64,000 nucleotides of DNA from Streptomyces sp. AM 4-1-1 (GTDB lineage: Bacteria; Actinomycetota; Actinomycetes; Streptomycetales; Streptomycetaceae), in assembly GCF_029167625.1 (NCBI RefSeq), contig NZ_CP119145.1, forward strand, positions 2,108,001 to 2,172,000. Reading direction: 5' to 3'. Positions within the stretch are counted from its first letter, which is position 1; every line of letters begins with the position of its first letter. The translations under genes were made by a program, and so were the position numbers. Positions 16,961 through 25,744 of the stretch are shown here, one piece after another. Below the pieces are notes generated by a model that was not told the origin of the DNA, made no database searches, and was given only the letters and a program-made list of their open reading frames with translations.

Positions 16961-19348
16961 TCAGCGCTTCGAGGATTCGGGGACCGTCACCTCCGCTTCG
17001 CTCGACGCGTCCACGGAGGCAGCCCCTGGGGAGAGGCCCTGACCTGCTTCAGGCCCGGAATCCGACCCAGGCCCCGGCCCCGCTCCCAGCCCCGGCCCCG
17101 AGCCCGATCCCGCCCCCGGTATCCGCTCGCCCCGGGCCCGGTCCTGCGGCGACGGCGACTCCCCCTCGCTCAGCCCGAACTTCCGGTGGAAGGCACGCAG
17201 TGGTGCCGGCGCCCACCAGGTGGCACGGCCCATCAGCTTCATCACCGACGGCACCAGCAGGCTGCGCACCACCATGGCGTCCATCAGCACCGCGAGCGCG
17301 ATCCCCAGACCGAGCATCTTGGTGTTGGTCACCCGTGAGGTGCCGATGGCGACCATGACCATCGCCAGGATCACCGCGGCGGCGGTGATCAGACCGCCCG
17401 TGTGCCGGAGCCCGTAGGTCACCGCGTGCTCGTGATCACCCGTGCGGTCGTACTCCTCCTTGATCCGGGAGAGCAGGAACACGCCGTAGTCCATGGACAG
17501 CCCGAAGGCGACGCAGAACATGAGCACCGGCAAGGTCGTCTCGATGTCCCCGGTGCTGGTGAAGGAGAGCGGTCCGGACAGATGGCCGTCCTGGAAGATC
17601 CAGACGACCGCGCCGAACATCGCCGTCAGGCTCAGCGCGTTGAGCACCACCGCCTGGAGCGGGATCAGCACACTGCCGGTGAGCAGGAAGACCAGCAGCA
17701 GCGTCACGACGGCGATGATGCCGAGGGCCCAGGGCAGCCGGTCCCCGATGGCGTGCTTGGAGTCGACCAGGACGGCCGCCGTGCCGGTCACCGAGGTGTC
17801 GAAGGGGGCGGACTGGGCTCGTAGTTCCTTGACGAGCCGCTGGGAGTCCTCGCCCACCGACTCCCCTTCGGGCAGCACGCTGAAGTAGGCCGCTGTCGCG
17901 TCGGGAGGGGTGGCACCCGCCCGCTCCGCCATGACCGGGCCCTCGACCCGCCGTACTCCGGGGAGCGCTGCGATCCTGTCCCGGTACTCGGCGTACTGGC
18001 CGGGGCTCGCCTTCCCCTCGGCGAGGACCGTGAGGCCGCCGCCGGGACTGCCGGGGAAGCCGTCACGGATCTGCTGCTGGACGACGTGGGACTCGGCCGA
18101 CGCGGGGAGTTGGCGATCGTCCGCGGTGCCGAAATTGACCCCGGCGAACGGCAGCCCGAGCAGCACGAGCCCGACCGTGGTGGCGACCGCGAAGACCGGA
18201 GCCCTGCGCATCACCAGTGCCGCGAGCCTCCCCCATCCTCGGCCCGGTCCGGCGTTCGGGCCGTCGGGCTTCGTGGCGTCACGCCGCCGTCGCAGCAGGC
18301 GGCGCAGATCCAGCGCGTCGACCCGGGGGCCGAGCAGCATCAGCGCGGCCGGCAGCAGGATCAGTGCGGCGGCGGCCGCCAGGGCCACGACGGCGATCCC
18401 GGCGTAGGCGAAGGACCGCAGGAAGTACTGCGGGAAGACCATCATCGCGGCCAGCGACACCGCCACGGTCAACGCGGAGAAGAGCACGGTCCGCCCCGCC
18501 GTGCGCAGGGTGATTCCGATGGCCGACCTGGGGTCCGCCCCGGCCGCAAGCTCTTCGCGGAACCGGCGGACGATGAACAGCGCGTAGTCGATGGCGAGGC
18601 CGAGACCGAGCGCCGTGGTGAGGTTCTGGGCGAAGACGGAGACGTCCGTGAACTCGGTGATCCCGCGCAGCACCGCGTTGGTCCCCAGGATCGCGACGAT
18701 GCCCACCCCGAGCGGCAGCAGGGCGGCGATCGCGCTGCCGAAGACCATGACCAGCAGCACCAGCGTCACCGGCATGGCGATCATCTCGGCCCGCAGCAGA
18801 TCGTCCTGGATGATCGTCTGCATCTCGTGCCGGACGGCGACGGGCCCTCCGATCGAGACGGTCACCGGTCCGTGCGCGCCCCGGTACCGGGGCGCCACCC
18901 GGTCCAGGGTCTCGCCCAGCTCCTTGTCGTGCCCCTCGATGCGGGCCGCGATCACCGCCTGGTGACCGTCCTCGGAGCGAAGCGCGGGTGCCCTGGTCCG
19001 CCAGTAGGAGCCGACGCCCGTGATGCCCTTCTCGGCCGTCAGCCGCTCGGTGAGCCGGGCGGCCTCCGCCGCGACCGCCGGATCGTCGACCGAGGCGGTT
19101 TTGGTGTCGACCAGCAACAGCAGATTCGGCTGGGACGCGGGGAACTCGCGCTCCAGCACCTGGGTGGTGTAGGTCGACTCGGCGTCCGGGTCCTCCCAGC
19201 CGCCGCTGCCCATCCGGTCGGCGACCCCACTGCCCGCGAACACCGCGAGGACCGTGATGACCAGCGCCGCCAGCAGCGCGAGCCGTGGCCGCGCGGTGAC
19301 GAACCGGGTCCAGCCTCCGACGCTCGCCGGACTCTTGACTTCGGGCAT
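16961..19348 (-). CDS. MMPL-family RND exporter
   Basis: 795 residues. Two MMPL halves each have one N-terminal helix, a large extracytoplasmic loop and a five-helix bundle. The proton-relay Asp pair regions read GLGLAIDYALFIVRRFREE and AFGLSMDYGVFLLSRIKEE, the two signature repeats of the family. ATG 19348 has GGGGAGGGG about ten bases upstream. The longer frame to 19753 runs antisense through the TetR gene and is rejected. The C-terminal 50 residues are a Gly/Ser/Pro repeat tail (GSGSGPGLGAGPGPGSDSGP). It is divergent from a TetR gene with a dense set of inverted repeats between them. The likely role is export of a lipid or hydrophobic compound at the cell membrane. Confidence 0.93.
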   Translation of the reverse strand: MPEVKSPASVGGWTRFVTARPRLALLAALVITVLAVFAGSGVADRMGSGGWEDPDAESTYTTQVLEREFPASQPNLLLLVDTKTASVDDPAVAAEAARLTERLTAEKGITGVGSYWRTRAPALRSEDGHQAVIAARIEGHDKELGETLDRVAPRYRGAHGPVTVSIGGPVAVRHEMQTIIQDDLLRAEMIAMPVTLVLLVMVFGSAIAALLPLGVGIVAILGTNAVLRGITEFTDVSVFAQNLTTALGLGLAIDYALFIVRRFREELAAGADPRSAIGITLRTAGRTVLFSALTVAVSLAAMMVFPQYFLRSFAYAGIAVVALAAAAALILLPAALMLLGPRVDALDLRRLLRRRRDATKPDGPNAGPGRGWGRLAALVMRRAPVFAVATTVGLVLLGLPFAGVNFGTADDRQLPASAESHVVQQQIRDGFPGSPGGGLTVLAEGKASPGQYAEYRDRIAALPGVRRVEGPVMAERAGATPPDATAAYFSVLPEGESVGEDSQRLVKELRAQSAPFDTSVTGTAAVLVDSKHAIGDRLPWALGIIAVVTLLLVFLLTGSVLIPLQAVVLNALSLTAMFGAVVWIFQDGHLSGPLSFTSTGDIETTLPVLMFCVAFGLSMDYGVFLLSRIKEEYDRTGDHEHAVTYGLRHTGGLITAAAVILAMVMVAIGTSRVTNTKMLGLGIALAVLMDAMVVRSLLVPSVMKLMGRATWWAPAPLRAFHRKFGLSEGESPSPQDRARGERIPGAGSGSGPGLGAGPGPGSDSGPEAGQGLSPGAASVDASSEAEVTVPESSKR

Positions 19349-19404
19349 GGTGCGGTAACCCCTCCCCTGGACCCGGGCAGCACAAGGCAGCATGGGGTCA
19401 CTCA

Positions 19405-19478
19405 TTGCCACGTAAACTGGCAAACACGAGCCATCACTCGCGTTTGCCAAGAATGCGAGTGACCGCTCGCGTTTGTCA
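19405..19478. promoter_or_regulatory. Operator cluster between MMPL and TetR genes
   Basis: TGGCAAACACGAG (19418-19430) and CTCGCGTTTGCCA (19437-19449) form an inverted repeat with one mismatch across six bases. A further half-site CTCGCGTTTGTCA follows at 19466-19478, and TTGCCA precedes at 19405-19410. This fits autoregulation by the adjacent TetR protein and repression of the exporter. Confidence 0.7.
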
Positions 19479-19505
19479 ACCGCGTCAGGAAAGCTGGGGA
19501 TCACC

Positions 19506-20396
19506 GTGCCGGAGGCCAAGGGCGAGAACAGGGGCGGGACCGGGAGCAGGACCGGGGCCGGGAACAGGGGCGGGACCGAAGACAGCACCGGGGACGAGAA
19601 CAGGACGGAGGCCGGGGACGAGGTCATGGGCGCGACCAGGAGAGAGACCAGGGGTGCAGCCCGGGACAGGACCGGGAAAGCGGCCAGGGACAGGGGCGGG
19701 AGCAGAGGTGAAGCAAGGGACGGGACCGGAGGCGGAACCCAGGACGGCGCCACCGGCCCGGACGAGACCCCCGCCCGCCCGCGCCGCCGTCAGGCCCGGG
19801 GCGAGGCCCGCGTCGCCCAGCTCCTCAAGGCGGCCGCCGACGTCTTCTGCGCCAGCGGATACAACGCGGCCAGCACCAACGCCATCGCCCGCGAGGCCGG
19901 CGTCTCACCCGGCACGCTCTACCAGTTCTTCCCGAACAAGGAGGCCATCGCCGTCGAGCTGGGCGGCGACCTGCTCGGCCGCTGGCGCGAGAGCTACGGG
20001 AACGCGCTCCTGCCGGTCCACCTCGCCCTTCCCCTCGACCAGATGCTCGACGCCACCCTGGACCCGCTGATCGCCTTCAACTGCGAAAATCCGGCGTTCA
20101 CGGTCCTCATGCACGGCCCCGACGTGCCCGGCCTGCTCACCCAGGGGCACGACGCCATCCACACCACGATGCTGGAGCGGGTCGAGATGATCCTCGGCGA
20201 CTACCTCCCGGACATCCCGCCTGCGCAGATCAACCGCATGGCCCACATGATCTTCATCCTCTTCAAGTCCGGTCTCGATCTGATCCTCGCCCACGAGGGA
20301 GCTGAACGGGAGGCGTACATCGCGGAGTTGAAGACCGTCATGTTCCGCTATCTGGAACCGGTGACGGGCTCCGACCCCTGCCCGGCGCCGAAGTAG
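19506..20396 (+). CDS. TetR-family regulator with disordered repeat-rich N-terminus
   Basis: 296 residues from GTG 19506 (GGGGA about five bases upstream). ATG 19626 would remove 40 residues and is a plausible alternative. The first ~95 residues are repeats of the GNRGGTEDSTGDENRTEA kind, with no predicted fold. The HTH domain follows (AAADVFCASGYNAASTNAIA, then REAGVSPGTLYQFFPNKEAI), and then a normal ligand domain with LDLILAHEGAEREAYIAELK. It is divergent from the MMPL exporter and probably represses it. Such N-terminal extensions are rare in TetR proteins; this one shares its Gly-rich repeat style with the MMPL tail and the iolC insertion. Confidence 0.88.
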   Translation: MPEAKGENRGGTGSRTGAGNRGGTEDSTGDENRTEAGDEVMGATRRETRGAARDRTGKAARDRGGSRGEARDGTGGGTQDGATGPDETPARPRRRQARGEARVAQLLKAAADVFCASGYNAASTNAIAREAGVSPGTLYQFFPNKEAIAVELGGDLLGRWRESYGNALLPVHLALPLDQMLDATLDPLIAFNCENPAFTVLMHGPDVPGLLTQGHDAIHTTMLERVEMILGDYLPDIPPAQINRMAHMIFILFKSGLDLILAHEGAEREAYIAELKTVMFRYLEPVTGSDPCPAPK

Positions 20397-20425
20397 GGCG
20401 CGTCACCGCGCACCTCGATGACTGG

Positions 20426-20440
20426 TACCCCCTAGGGGTA
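20426..20440 (+). promoter_or_regulatory. CsoR-type copper operator
   Basis: TACCCCCTAGGGGTA matches the pseudo-inverted GTACCCC/GGGGTAT operators bound by copper-sensing CsoR repressors upstream of copZ and copA genes. It lies 104 bp upstream of the chaperone gene and partly overlaps a TATAGTGT segment that may be its -10 region. Confidence 0.75.
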
Positions 20441-20543
20441 TAGTGTCGAGTGTGTTCGGGCGCCTCGGGCTTCCCTCGGACCACTCCGACGGCATCCCGT
20501 CACACCGCCCGCCACCAACGCACCTGTCGAAGAGGAGAACGTC

Positions 20544-20861
20544 ATGGCCGCCGAGACCGAGACCCAGCCCCAGACCCCCCAGTCCACCGGCTCCTGCTGC
20601 TCACCCACCGGTTCCTGCCACGACGGCGCGGCCGACGTCCAGGTCGGCGGCGTCACCACCGTCTACCAGGTGTCAGGAATGACCTGCGGCCACTGCGAGG
20701 GCGCGGTCTCCGAGGAGATCTCCGGCATCGAGGGCGTCACCTCGGTACGGGCCGACGCCGCGACCGGCCAGGTCACCGTCGCCTCCCGGGCACCGCTGGA
20801 CGAAACAGCCGTACGGGCCGCCGTCGACGAGGCGGGTTACGAGCTCACCGGCCAGATCTGA
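20544..20861 (+). CDS. copZ: CopZ-like copper chaperone (HMA domain)
   Basis: 105 residues. A heavy-metal-associated domain occupies residues ~38-105, with the metal site GMTCGHC (Cys48 and Cys51). It would carry Cu(I) to a P1B-type ATPase that is not in this window. AAGAGGAG lies before ATG 20544. The N-terminal 35 residues are unusual: Gln/Pro-rich with three extra Cys and a His (GSCCSPTGSCHD), which could form a second metal site; Streptomyces CopZ proteins often lack this. The CsoR-type operator upstream predicts induction by copper. No CopA lies downstream; a 1.16-kb region follows instead. Confidence 0.85.
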   Translation: MAAETETQPQTPQSTGSCCSPTGSCHDGAADVQVGGVTTVYQVSGMTCGHCEGAVSEEISGIEGVTSVRADAATGQVTVASRAPLDETAVRAAVDEAGYELTGQI

Positions 20862-21498
20862 CCCACCCGACGCTCCACACCCACGCCACCCCAGCAATCC
20901 AGCCACCCCGGCCACACCCTCGCAACACCACGCCGACCCCATCGGGCCGGGCCCCGCCGACCGACTCCGGCGGGACCCGGCCCGGCCGCTTCCCGGAAGC
21001 CGCACACCGGAGAAGCCCCCGCCCCCTAAACCGCGCACAGGGACCACAGGGAGATACCGCACCACCGCACCCCACACACAGGGAGAACGCACCTCCGAGG
21101 CCGCACACAGGGTGACCCACACATGGAGATCCCGAGGTGGCGACCGGCGCACCCCACCCGTCCCGGCGGCACTCACCGACCCCCCGGCACCACCTGGATC
21201 AAGCCCCAGGACCCTTCGCGGCGACCCCGCCGACCGGGGTCCTCCGCCAGGTGACCCCCATGATTCCGGTCGCCGCCATGGCCCTGGCACCTCCGCCGGG
21301 AGAGCCGTCGCCCTCCACTTCGCAACCCTTCACGCAACTTCCACAAAGAGACTTAGATCACACTGTTTTCGGGGTAACCATCCGGCGAGTTCGCGAGTCT
21401 AAGAGTGCGATGCCAAGGATGTCTTGGGGGACGTCCATCGAAGTGTCTTGGGGGACGCTTCTGGCAAGCGTTGGCCGGGGCACGTGCACCGGGGAGCT
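20862..21498. other. Long region without a firm gene; possible leader ORF at its end
   Basis: 20862-21300 is Pro/His-codon-rich filler with no supported ORF. From about 21320 base composition changes (CAACTTCCACAAAGAGACTT, then ATCACACTGTTTTCGGGGTA), suggesting a promoter. A short frame then begins near ATG 21411 or 21417 and reads MSWGTSIEVSWGTLLASVG, ending at a TGA that overlaps ATG 21499 (ATGA). Two direct repeats of TGTCTTGGGGGACG at 21420-21433 and 21444-21457 (24-bp period) encode its SWGT repeat. Confidence 0.4.
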
Positions 21499-21705
21499 AT
21501 GAGCGGCCCACCCGTGCGTACGTACCCCGGCAGACCGCACAAAAGAAGAAGAAAACGCACCAAGAGGTACAGCGCACAGCGCCAAGGAGCTTCGGCTCCC
21601 GAAAGACGCCCGGCCGGATCCCGTGGGGGGAATCCGCTCCGGGACATGGGGAGCGCCCCGTCCGTCGACCCGTGGGGGGATCGGCGGCGGGGCGCTTCTC
21701 GCTGA
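21499..21705 (+). CDS. Possible small basic protein coupled to a leader ORF
   Basis: The frame ATG 21499 to TGA 21705 would encode 68 residues starting MSGPPVRTYPGRPHKRRRKR, strongly basic, with GGGGAG just upstream at short spacing. Its start overlaps the stop of the upstream short frame by ATGA. Inside it are a GGAGC-TTCG-GCTCC hairpin (21586-21599) and a longer hairpin (21652-21696). Because structured RNA crosses the frame, the region may instead be a noncoding RNA with terminator. I cannot decide between these from sequence alone. Confidence 0.3.
   Translation: MSGPPVRTYPGRPHKRRRKRTKRYSAQRQGASAPERRPAGSRGGNPLRDMGSAPSVDPWGDRRRGASR
21652..21696. terminator. GC hairpin
   Basis: AGCGCCCCG (21652-21660) pairs with CGGGGCGCT (21688-21696), followed by TCTCGC. 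It could end a transcript that starts near 21350. Confidence 0.45.
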
Positions 21706-22022
21706 GCGGGCCCGCCCCGCAAGCCCGCCAAGCCCGCCCCCACATCCCGTACACACACCCCGGAACGCCGAATCGCCCCGGCACACCGCGCTCTCGACGA
21801 GGCGCGGTACGCGGGGCGAAGGCAGTCGCACGGTCGGACGGTGCGGCGGACGTACGGCGTTGCTGTTCTGTTGTCGTACGAGAGCGGTCACAGGCTCGCG
21901 TGGTCGCCCACGGGCCCTGCCTCGTACTACTACTGCGTCGACCACGGGACCGACTCGTGCCACGGGAACGGTGGGCGCTCCCCCGGACCGGGGCTTCCCG
22001 CGGATCGGGCCGGACCGGTGTC
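21706..22022. other. Intergenic region downstream of citrate synthase
   Basis: No supported gene. A plus-strand frame from 21841 runs into the antisense of the citrate synthase gene and is probably chance. GC-rich CCCCCGGACCGGGG near 21980 may act as the citrate synthase terminator. Confidence 0.4.
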
Positions 22023-23312
22023 TCAGCGGCTCTCGACCGGAACGAAGTCGCGCAGGACCTCGCCCGTGTAGATCTGGCGCGGGCGGCCGATGCGCGATCC
22101 CGGCTCCTTGATCATCTCGTGCCACTGGGCGATCCAGCCCGGAAGCCGGCCGATCGCGAAGAGCACGGTGAACATCTCGGTCGGGAAGCCCATGGCCCGG
22201 TAGATCAGACCGGTGTAGAAATCCACGTTGGGGTAGAGGTTGCGCGAGACGAAGTAGTCGTCGGAGAGCGCGTGCTCCTCCAGCTTCAGCGCGATGTCCA
22301 GCAGTTCGTCGGACTTGCCGAGCGCCGAGAGGACATCGTGCGCCGCCGCCTTGATGATCTTCGCCCGGGGGTCGAAGCTCTTGTAGACGCGGTGCCCGAA
22401 GCCCATCAGGCGGACGCCGTCCTCCTTGTTCTTCACCTTGCGGATGAAGGAGTCGACATCGCCGCCGTTGGCCTGGATGCCTTCCAGCATCTCCAGCACC
22501 GACTGGTTGGCGCCGCCGTGCAGGGGGCCCCAGAGCGCCGAGATGCCGGCGGAGATCGAGGCGAACATGTTCGCCTGCGAGGAACCGACCAGACGGACCG
22601 TGGACGTCGAACAGTTCTGCTCGTGGTCCGCGTGCAGGATGAGCAGCTTCTCCAGCGCCGAGACGACGACCGGGTCCGGGACGTACTCCTGGGCGGGGAC
22701 CGAGAAGGTCATCCGCAGGAAGTTCTCGACGTACCCGAGGTCGTTGCTCGGGTAGACGAAGGGGTGCCCGATCGACTTCTTGTACGCGTACGCCGCGATC
22801 GTCGGCAGCTTGGCCAGCAGCCGGATCGTGGAGAGGTGACGCTGCTCCTCGTCGAACGGGTTGTGGCTGTCCTGGTAGAACGTGGACAGCGCGCTGACGA
22901 CCGACGAGAGCATGGCCATCGGGTGGGCGTCGCGCGGGAAGCCGTCGAAGAACCGCTTGACGTCCTCGTGCAGCAGCGTGTGCTGGGTGATCTCGTTCTT
23001 GAAGGCCGACAGCTCGTCGACCTTGGGAAGCTCACCGTTGATCAGCGTGTACGCGACCTCAAGGAAGGTCGACTGCTCCGCCAGCTGCTCGATGGGGTAA
23101 CCGCGGTAGCGCAGGATGCCCTGCTCACCGTCGAGGTAGGTGATGGCGGATTTATAGGCTGCGGTGTTGCCGTACCCGCTGTCGAGCGTCACCAGTCCGG
23201 TGTTGGCCCGGAGCTTCCCGATATCGAAGCCCTTGTCTCCGACGGTGCTGTCGATCACCGGGTAGGTGTACTCGTCATCGCCGTACCGCAGTACTACAGA
23301 GTTGTCGCTCAC
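22023..23312 (-). CDS. gltA: Citrate synthase
   Basis: 429 residues, the type-II hexameric length. It condenses oxaloacetate and acetyl-CoA in the TCA cycle. The catalytic residues sit in LHADHEQNCSTSTVRLVGSS, ALWGPLHGGANQSVLEML and GFGHRVYKSFDPRAKI, and the catalytic Asp lies in NVDFYTGLIY. GTG 23312 (VSDNSVVLRYGDDEYTYPV) is chosen because GAGGG stands five bases upstream and homologues begin there. The gene is monocistronic, lying between a putative terminator of recD2 (23419-23439) and a long gene-poor region. Actinomycete papers also call it citA. Confidence 0.97.
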   Translation of the reverse strand: MSDNSVVLRYGDDEYTYPVIDSTVGDKGFDIGKLRANTGLVTLDSGYGNTAAYKSAITYLDGEQGILRYRGYPIEQLAEQSTFLEVAYTLINGELPKVDELSAFKNEITQHTLLHEDVKRFFDGFPRDAHPMAMLSSVVSALSTFYQDSHNPFDEEQRHLSTIRLLAKLPTIAAYAYKKSIGHPFVYPSNDLGYVENFLRMTFSVPAQEYVPDPVVVSALEKLLILHADHEQNCSTSTVRLVGSSQANMFASISAGISALWGPLHGGANQSVLEMLEGIQANGGDVDSFIRKVKNKEDGVRLMGFGHRVYKSFDPRAKIIKAAAHDVLSALGKSDELLDIALKLEEHALSDDYFVSRNLYPNVDFYTGLIYRAMGFPTEMFTVLFAIGRLPGWIAQWHEMIKEPGSRIGRPRQIYTGEVLRDFVPVESR

Positions 23313-23418
23313 GTCATCCCTCACCGACGTAGTGCCTCTTCTTCGAGGTGCCCTGACTGGTTCCACCCTCCCCCATTTGGCGCAGGAGAGTGCACTCGGG
23401 GTCGTCCATTGGACCTAC

Positions 23419-23439
23419 TGGCGGCACTGAGTGCCGCCA
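23419..23439 (-). terminator. Hairpin after recD2, ahead of citrate synthase
   Basis: TGGCGGCACT and AGTGCCGCCA form a perfect 10-bp stem around a single base, 71 bp past the recD2 stop. The minimal loop means several stem bases must open. It could terminate recD2 or serve as an operator-like palindrome in the citrate synthase promoter. Confidence 0.6.
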
Positions 23440-23509
23440 ACTTACTCATCCTGCCCCCTTGCCTCCGGTTCCGGAAGACCTGCGTGATGTTTCCCACCGA
23501 TTTGATCGA

Positions 23510-25744
23510 TCATTTTTCGGTGCTTCCTCCTTCGGATTCTCCCCGCAGCCGGTGATCCAGCGCCGTACAGCGTCTCCCGGCGGAAACCGTACGCACCGCC
23601 TGGGCTATCGCCCTGCGCGAACCGACCAGCACCACGAGCTTCTTCGCCCTGGTCACGGCCGTGTAGAGGAGGTTGCGCTGGAGCATCATCCAGGCGCTGG
23701 TGGTGACCGGGACGACCACCGCCGGATACTCGCTGCCCTGGGAGCGGTGGATGGTCATGGCGTACGCGTGGGACAGCTCGTCCAGCTCGTCGAAGTCGTA
23801 CGGGATCTCCTCGTCCTCGTCGGTCAGGACCGTCAGCCGCTGCTCGTCCGGGTCGAGCGAGGTGACCACCCCGACGGTGCCGTTGAAGACTCCGTTCTCG
23901 CCCTTCTCGTAGTTGTTGCGGATCTGGGTGACCTTGTCGCCGACGCGGAAGACCCGGCCGCCGAACCGCTTCTCGGGCAGCTCCGGGCGGGCCGGGGTGA
24001 TGGCCTGCTGGAGCAGTCCGTTGAGCGTGCCCGCACCGGCCGGACCCCGGTGCATCGGGGCGAGGACCTGCACGTCACGACGGGGGTCCAGGCCGAACTT
24101 CGCCGGAATCCGACGGGCCGCGACATCGACCGCGAGCGCCCCGGCGTCCTCGGTCTCCTCCGCCACGAAGAGGAAGAAGTCGGCCAGTCCCTCGGTGAGG
24201 GGCGGTACCCCGGAGTTGATCCGGTGGGCGTTGGTGACGACGCCCGACTGCTGGGCCTGCCGGAAGATGCGGGTCAGCCGGACGGCGGGGACCGGGCCGC
24301 CCTCGGCGAGCAGATCACGCAGCACCTCCCCCGCGCCGACCGACGGCAGCTGGTCGACGTCCCCCACCAGCAGCAGATGGGCACCGGGTGCCACCGCCTT
24401 CACCAGCTTGTTGGCGAGCAGCAGGTCCAGCATCGACGCCTCGTCGACGACGACCAGATCCGCGTCGAGCGGCCGGTCCCGGTCGTACGCGGCGTCACCG
24501 CCCGGCCGCAGCTCCAGCAGCCGGTGCACGGTGGACGCCTCGGCCCCGGTCAGCTCCGACAGCCGTTTCGCCGCCCGGCCGGTGGGCGCGGCCAGCACCA
24601 CCTTGGCCTTCTTGGCTCGCGCGAGCTCCACGATGGAGCGGACGGTGAACGACTTGCCGCAGCCGGGGCCGCCGGTGAGGACCGCGACCTTCCGGCTCAG
24701 CGCGAGCCGGACAGCGGCCTCCTGCTCGGGGGCCAGCTTCGCCCCGGTGCGCTGGGCGAGCCAGGCCAGCGCCTTGTCCCAGTCCACGTCCTGGAAGTCG
24801 GGCATCCGGTCCTCCGGCGCCCTCAGCAGCCGCCGCACCTGTCCGGCGAGGGAGAGCTCGGCGCGGTGGAAGGGCACCAGATAGACGGCGGTGACGGGGG
24901 CCCCTTCGTCGTCCGGGCCGGGGACCGTCTCGCGTACGACGCCCTCCGGGTCGGCGGCCAGTTCGGCGAGGCATTCGATGACCAGGCCGGTGTCGACCTG
25001 GAGCAGCTTCACCGCGTCGGTGATCAGGCGCTCCTCGGGGAGGAAGCAGTGGCCCTGGTCGGTGGACTGCGACAGCGCGTACTGGAGTCCGGCCTTGACC
25101 CGCTCGGGGCTGTCGTGCGGAATTCCCACCGCCTGGGCGATGCGGTCCGCAGTGAGGAAGCCGATGCCCCAGACGTCGGCGGCCAGCCGGTAGGGCTGGT
25201 TCTTGACGACGGAGATCGAGGCGTCCCCGTACTTCTTGTAGATGCGGACGGCGATGGAGGTGGAGACGCCGACGCTCTGGAGGAAGACCATGACCTCCTT
25301 GATCGCCTTCTGCTCCTCCCAGGCCGCGGCGATCATCTTGGTCCGCTTCGGGCCGAGGCCGGGGACCTCCACGAGGCGTTCGGGCGCCGTCTCGATGATG
25401 TCGAGGGTGTCGACCCCGAAGTGGGTGGTGATCCGGTCGGCCATCACCGGGCCGATGCCCTTGATCAGGCCGGAGCCGAGATAGCGGCGGATGCCCTGGA
25501 TGGTGGCGGGGAGGATCGTCGTGTAGTTCTCCACGGTGAACTGCTTGCCGAACTGCGGGTGGGAGCCCCAACGGCCCTCCATCCGCACCGACTCGCCGAC
25601 CTGCGCGCCGAGCAGCGAACCGACCACGGTGAGGAGGTCCCCGGCGCCCCGGCCGGTGTCGACCCGGGCGACGGTGTACCCGTTCTCCTCATTGGCGTAG
25701 GTGATCCGCTCCAGCACTCCTTCGACCACCGCGAGACTCAGCAT
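23510..25744 (-). CDS. recD2: RecD2-type ATP-dependent DNA helicase
   Basis: 744 residues. This SF1B 5'-3' helicase acts in DNA repair without RecBC. It has the N-terminal OB-like and helix-hairpin-helix region (LGSGLIKGIGPVMADRI, VEVPGLGPKRTKMI), then Walker A GGPGCGKS at 358-365, Walker B LVVVDEASMLD, motif III LLLVGDVDQLPSVGAGEV, and the C-terminal UvrD-like SH3 domain ending with the motif VI region AYAMTIHRSQGSEYPAVVV and LLYTAVTRAKKLVVLVG. ATG 25744 starts MLSLAVVEGV. All motifs are intact and the length is typical. Confidence 0.96.
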   Translation of the reverse strand: MLSLAVVEGVLERITYANEENGYTVARVDTGRGAGDLLTVVGSLLGAQVGESVRMEGRWGSHPQFGKQFTVENYTTILPATIQGIRRYLGSGLIKGIGPVMADRITTHFGVDTLDIIETAPERLVEVPGLGPKRTKMIAAAWEEQKAIKEVMVFLQSVGVSTSIAVRIYKKYGDASISVVKNQPYRLAADVWGIGFLTADRIAQAVGIPHDSPERVKAGLQYALSQSTDQGHCFLPEERLITDAVKLLQVDTGLVIECLAELAADPEGVVRETVPGPDDEGAPVTAVYLVPFHRAELSLAGQVRRLLRAPEDRMPDFQDVDWDKALAWLAQRTGAKLAPEQEAAVRLALSRKVAVLTGGPGCGKSFTVRSIVELARAKKAKVVLAAPTGRAAKRLSELTGAEASTVHRLLELRPGGDAAYDRDRPLDADLVVVDEASMLDLLLANKLVKAVAPGAHLLLVGDVDQLPSVGAGEVLRDLLAEGGPVPAVRLTRIFRQAQQSGVVTNAHRINSGVPPLTEGLADFFLFVAEETEDAGALAVDVAARRIPAKFGLDPRRDVQVLAPMHRGPAGAGTLNGLLQQAITPARPELPEKRFGGRVFRVGDKVTQIRNNYEKGENGVFNGTVGVVTSLDPDEQRLTVLTDEDEEIPYDFDELDELSHAYAMTIHRSQGSEYPAVVVPVTTSAWMMLQRNLLYTAVTRAKKLVVLVGSRRAIAQAVRTVSAGRRCTALDHRLRGESEGGSTEK

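Noticed and set aside
21841..22071. 76-codon ORF downstream of citrate synthase
   Set aside because: No ribosome site, overlaps the citrate synthase 3' end antisense, and lacks a coherent composition.
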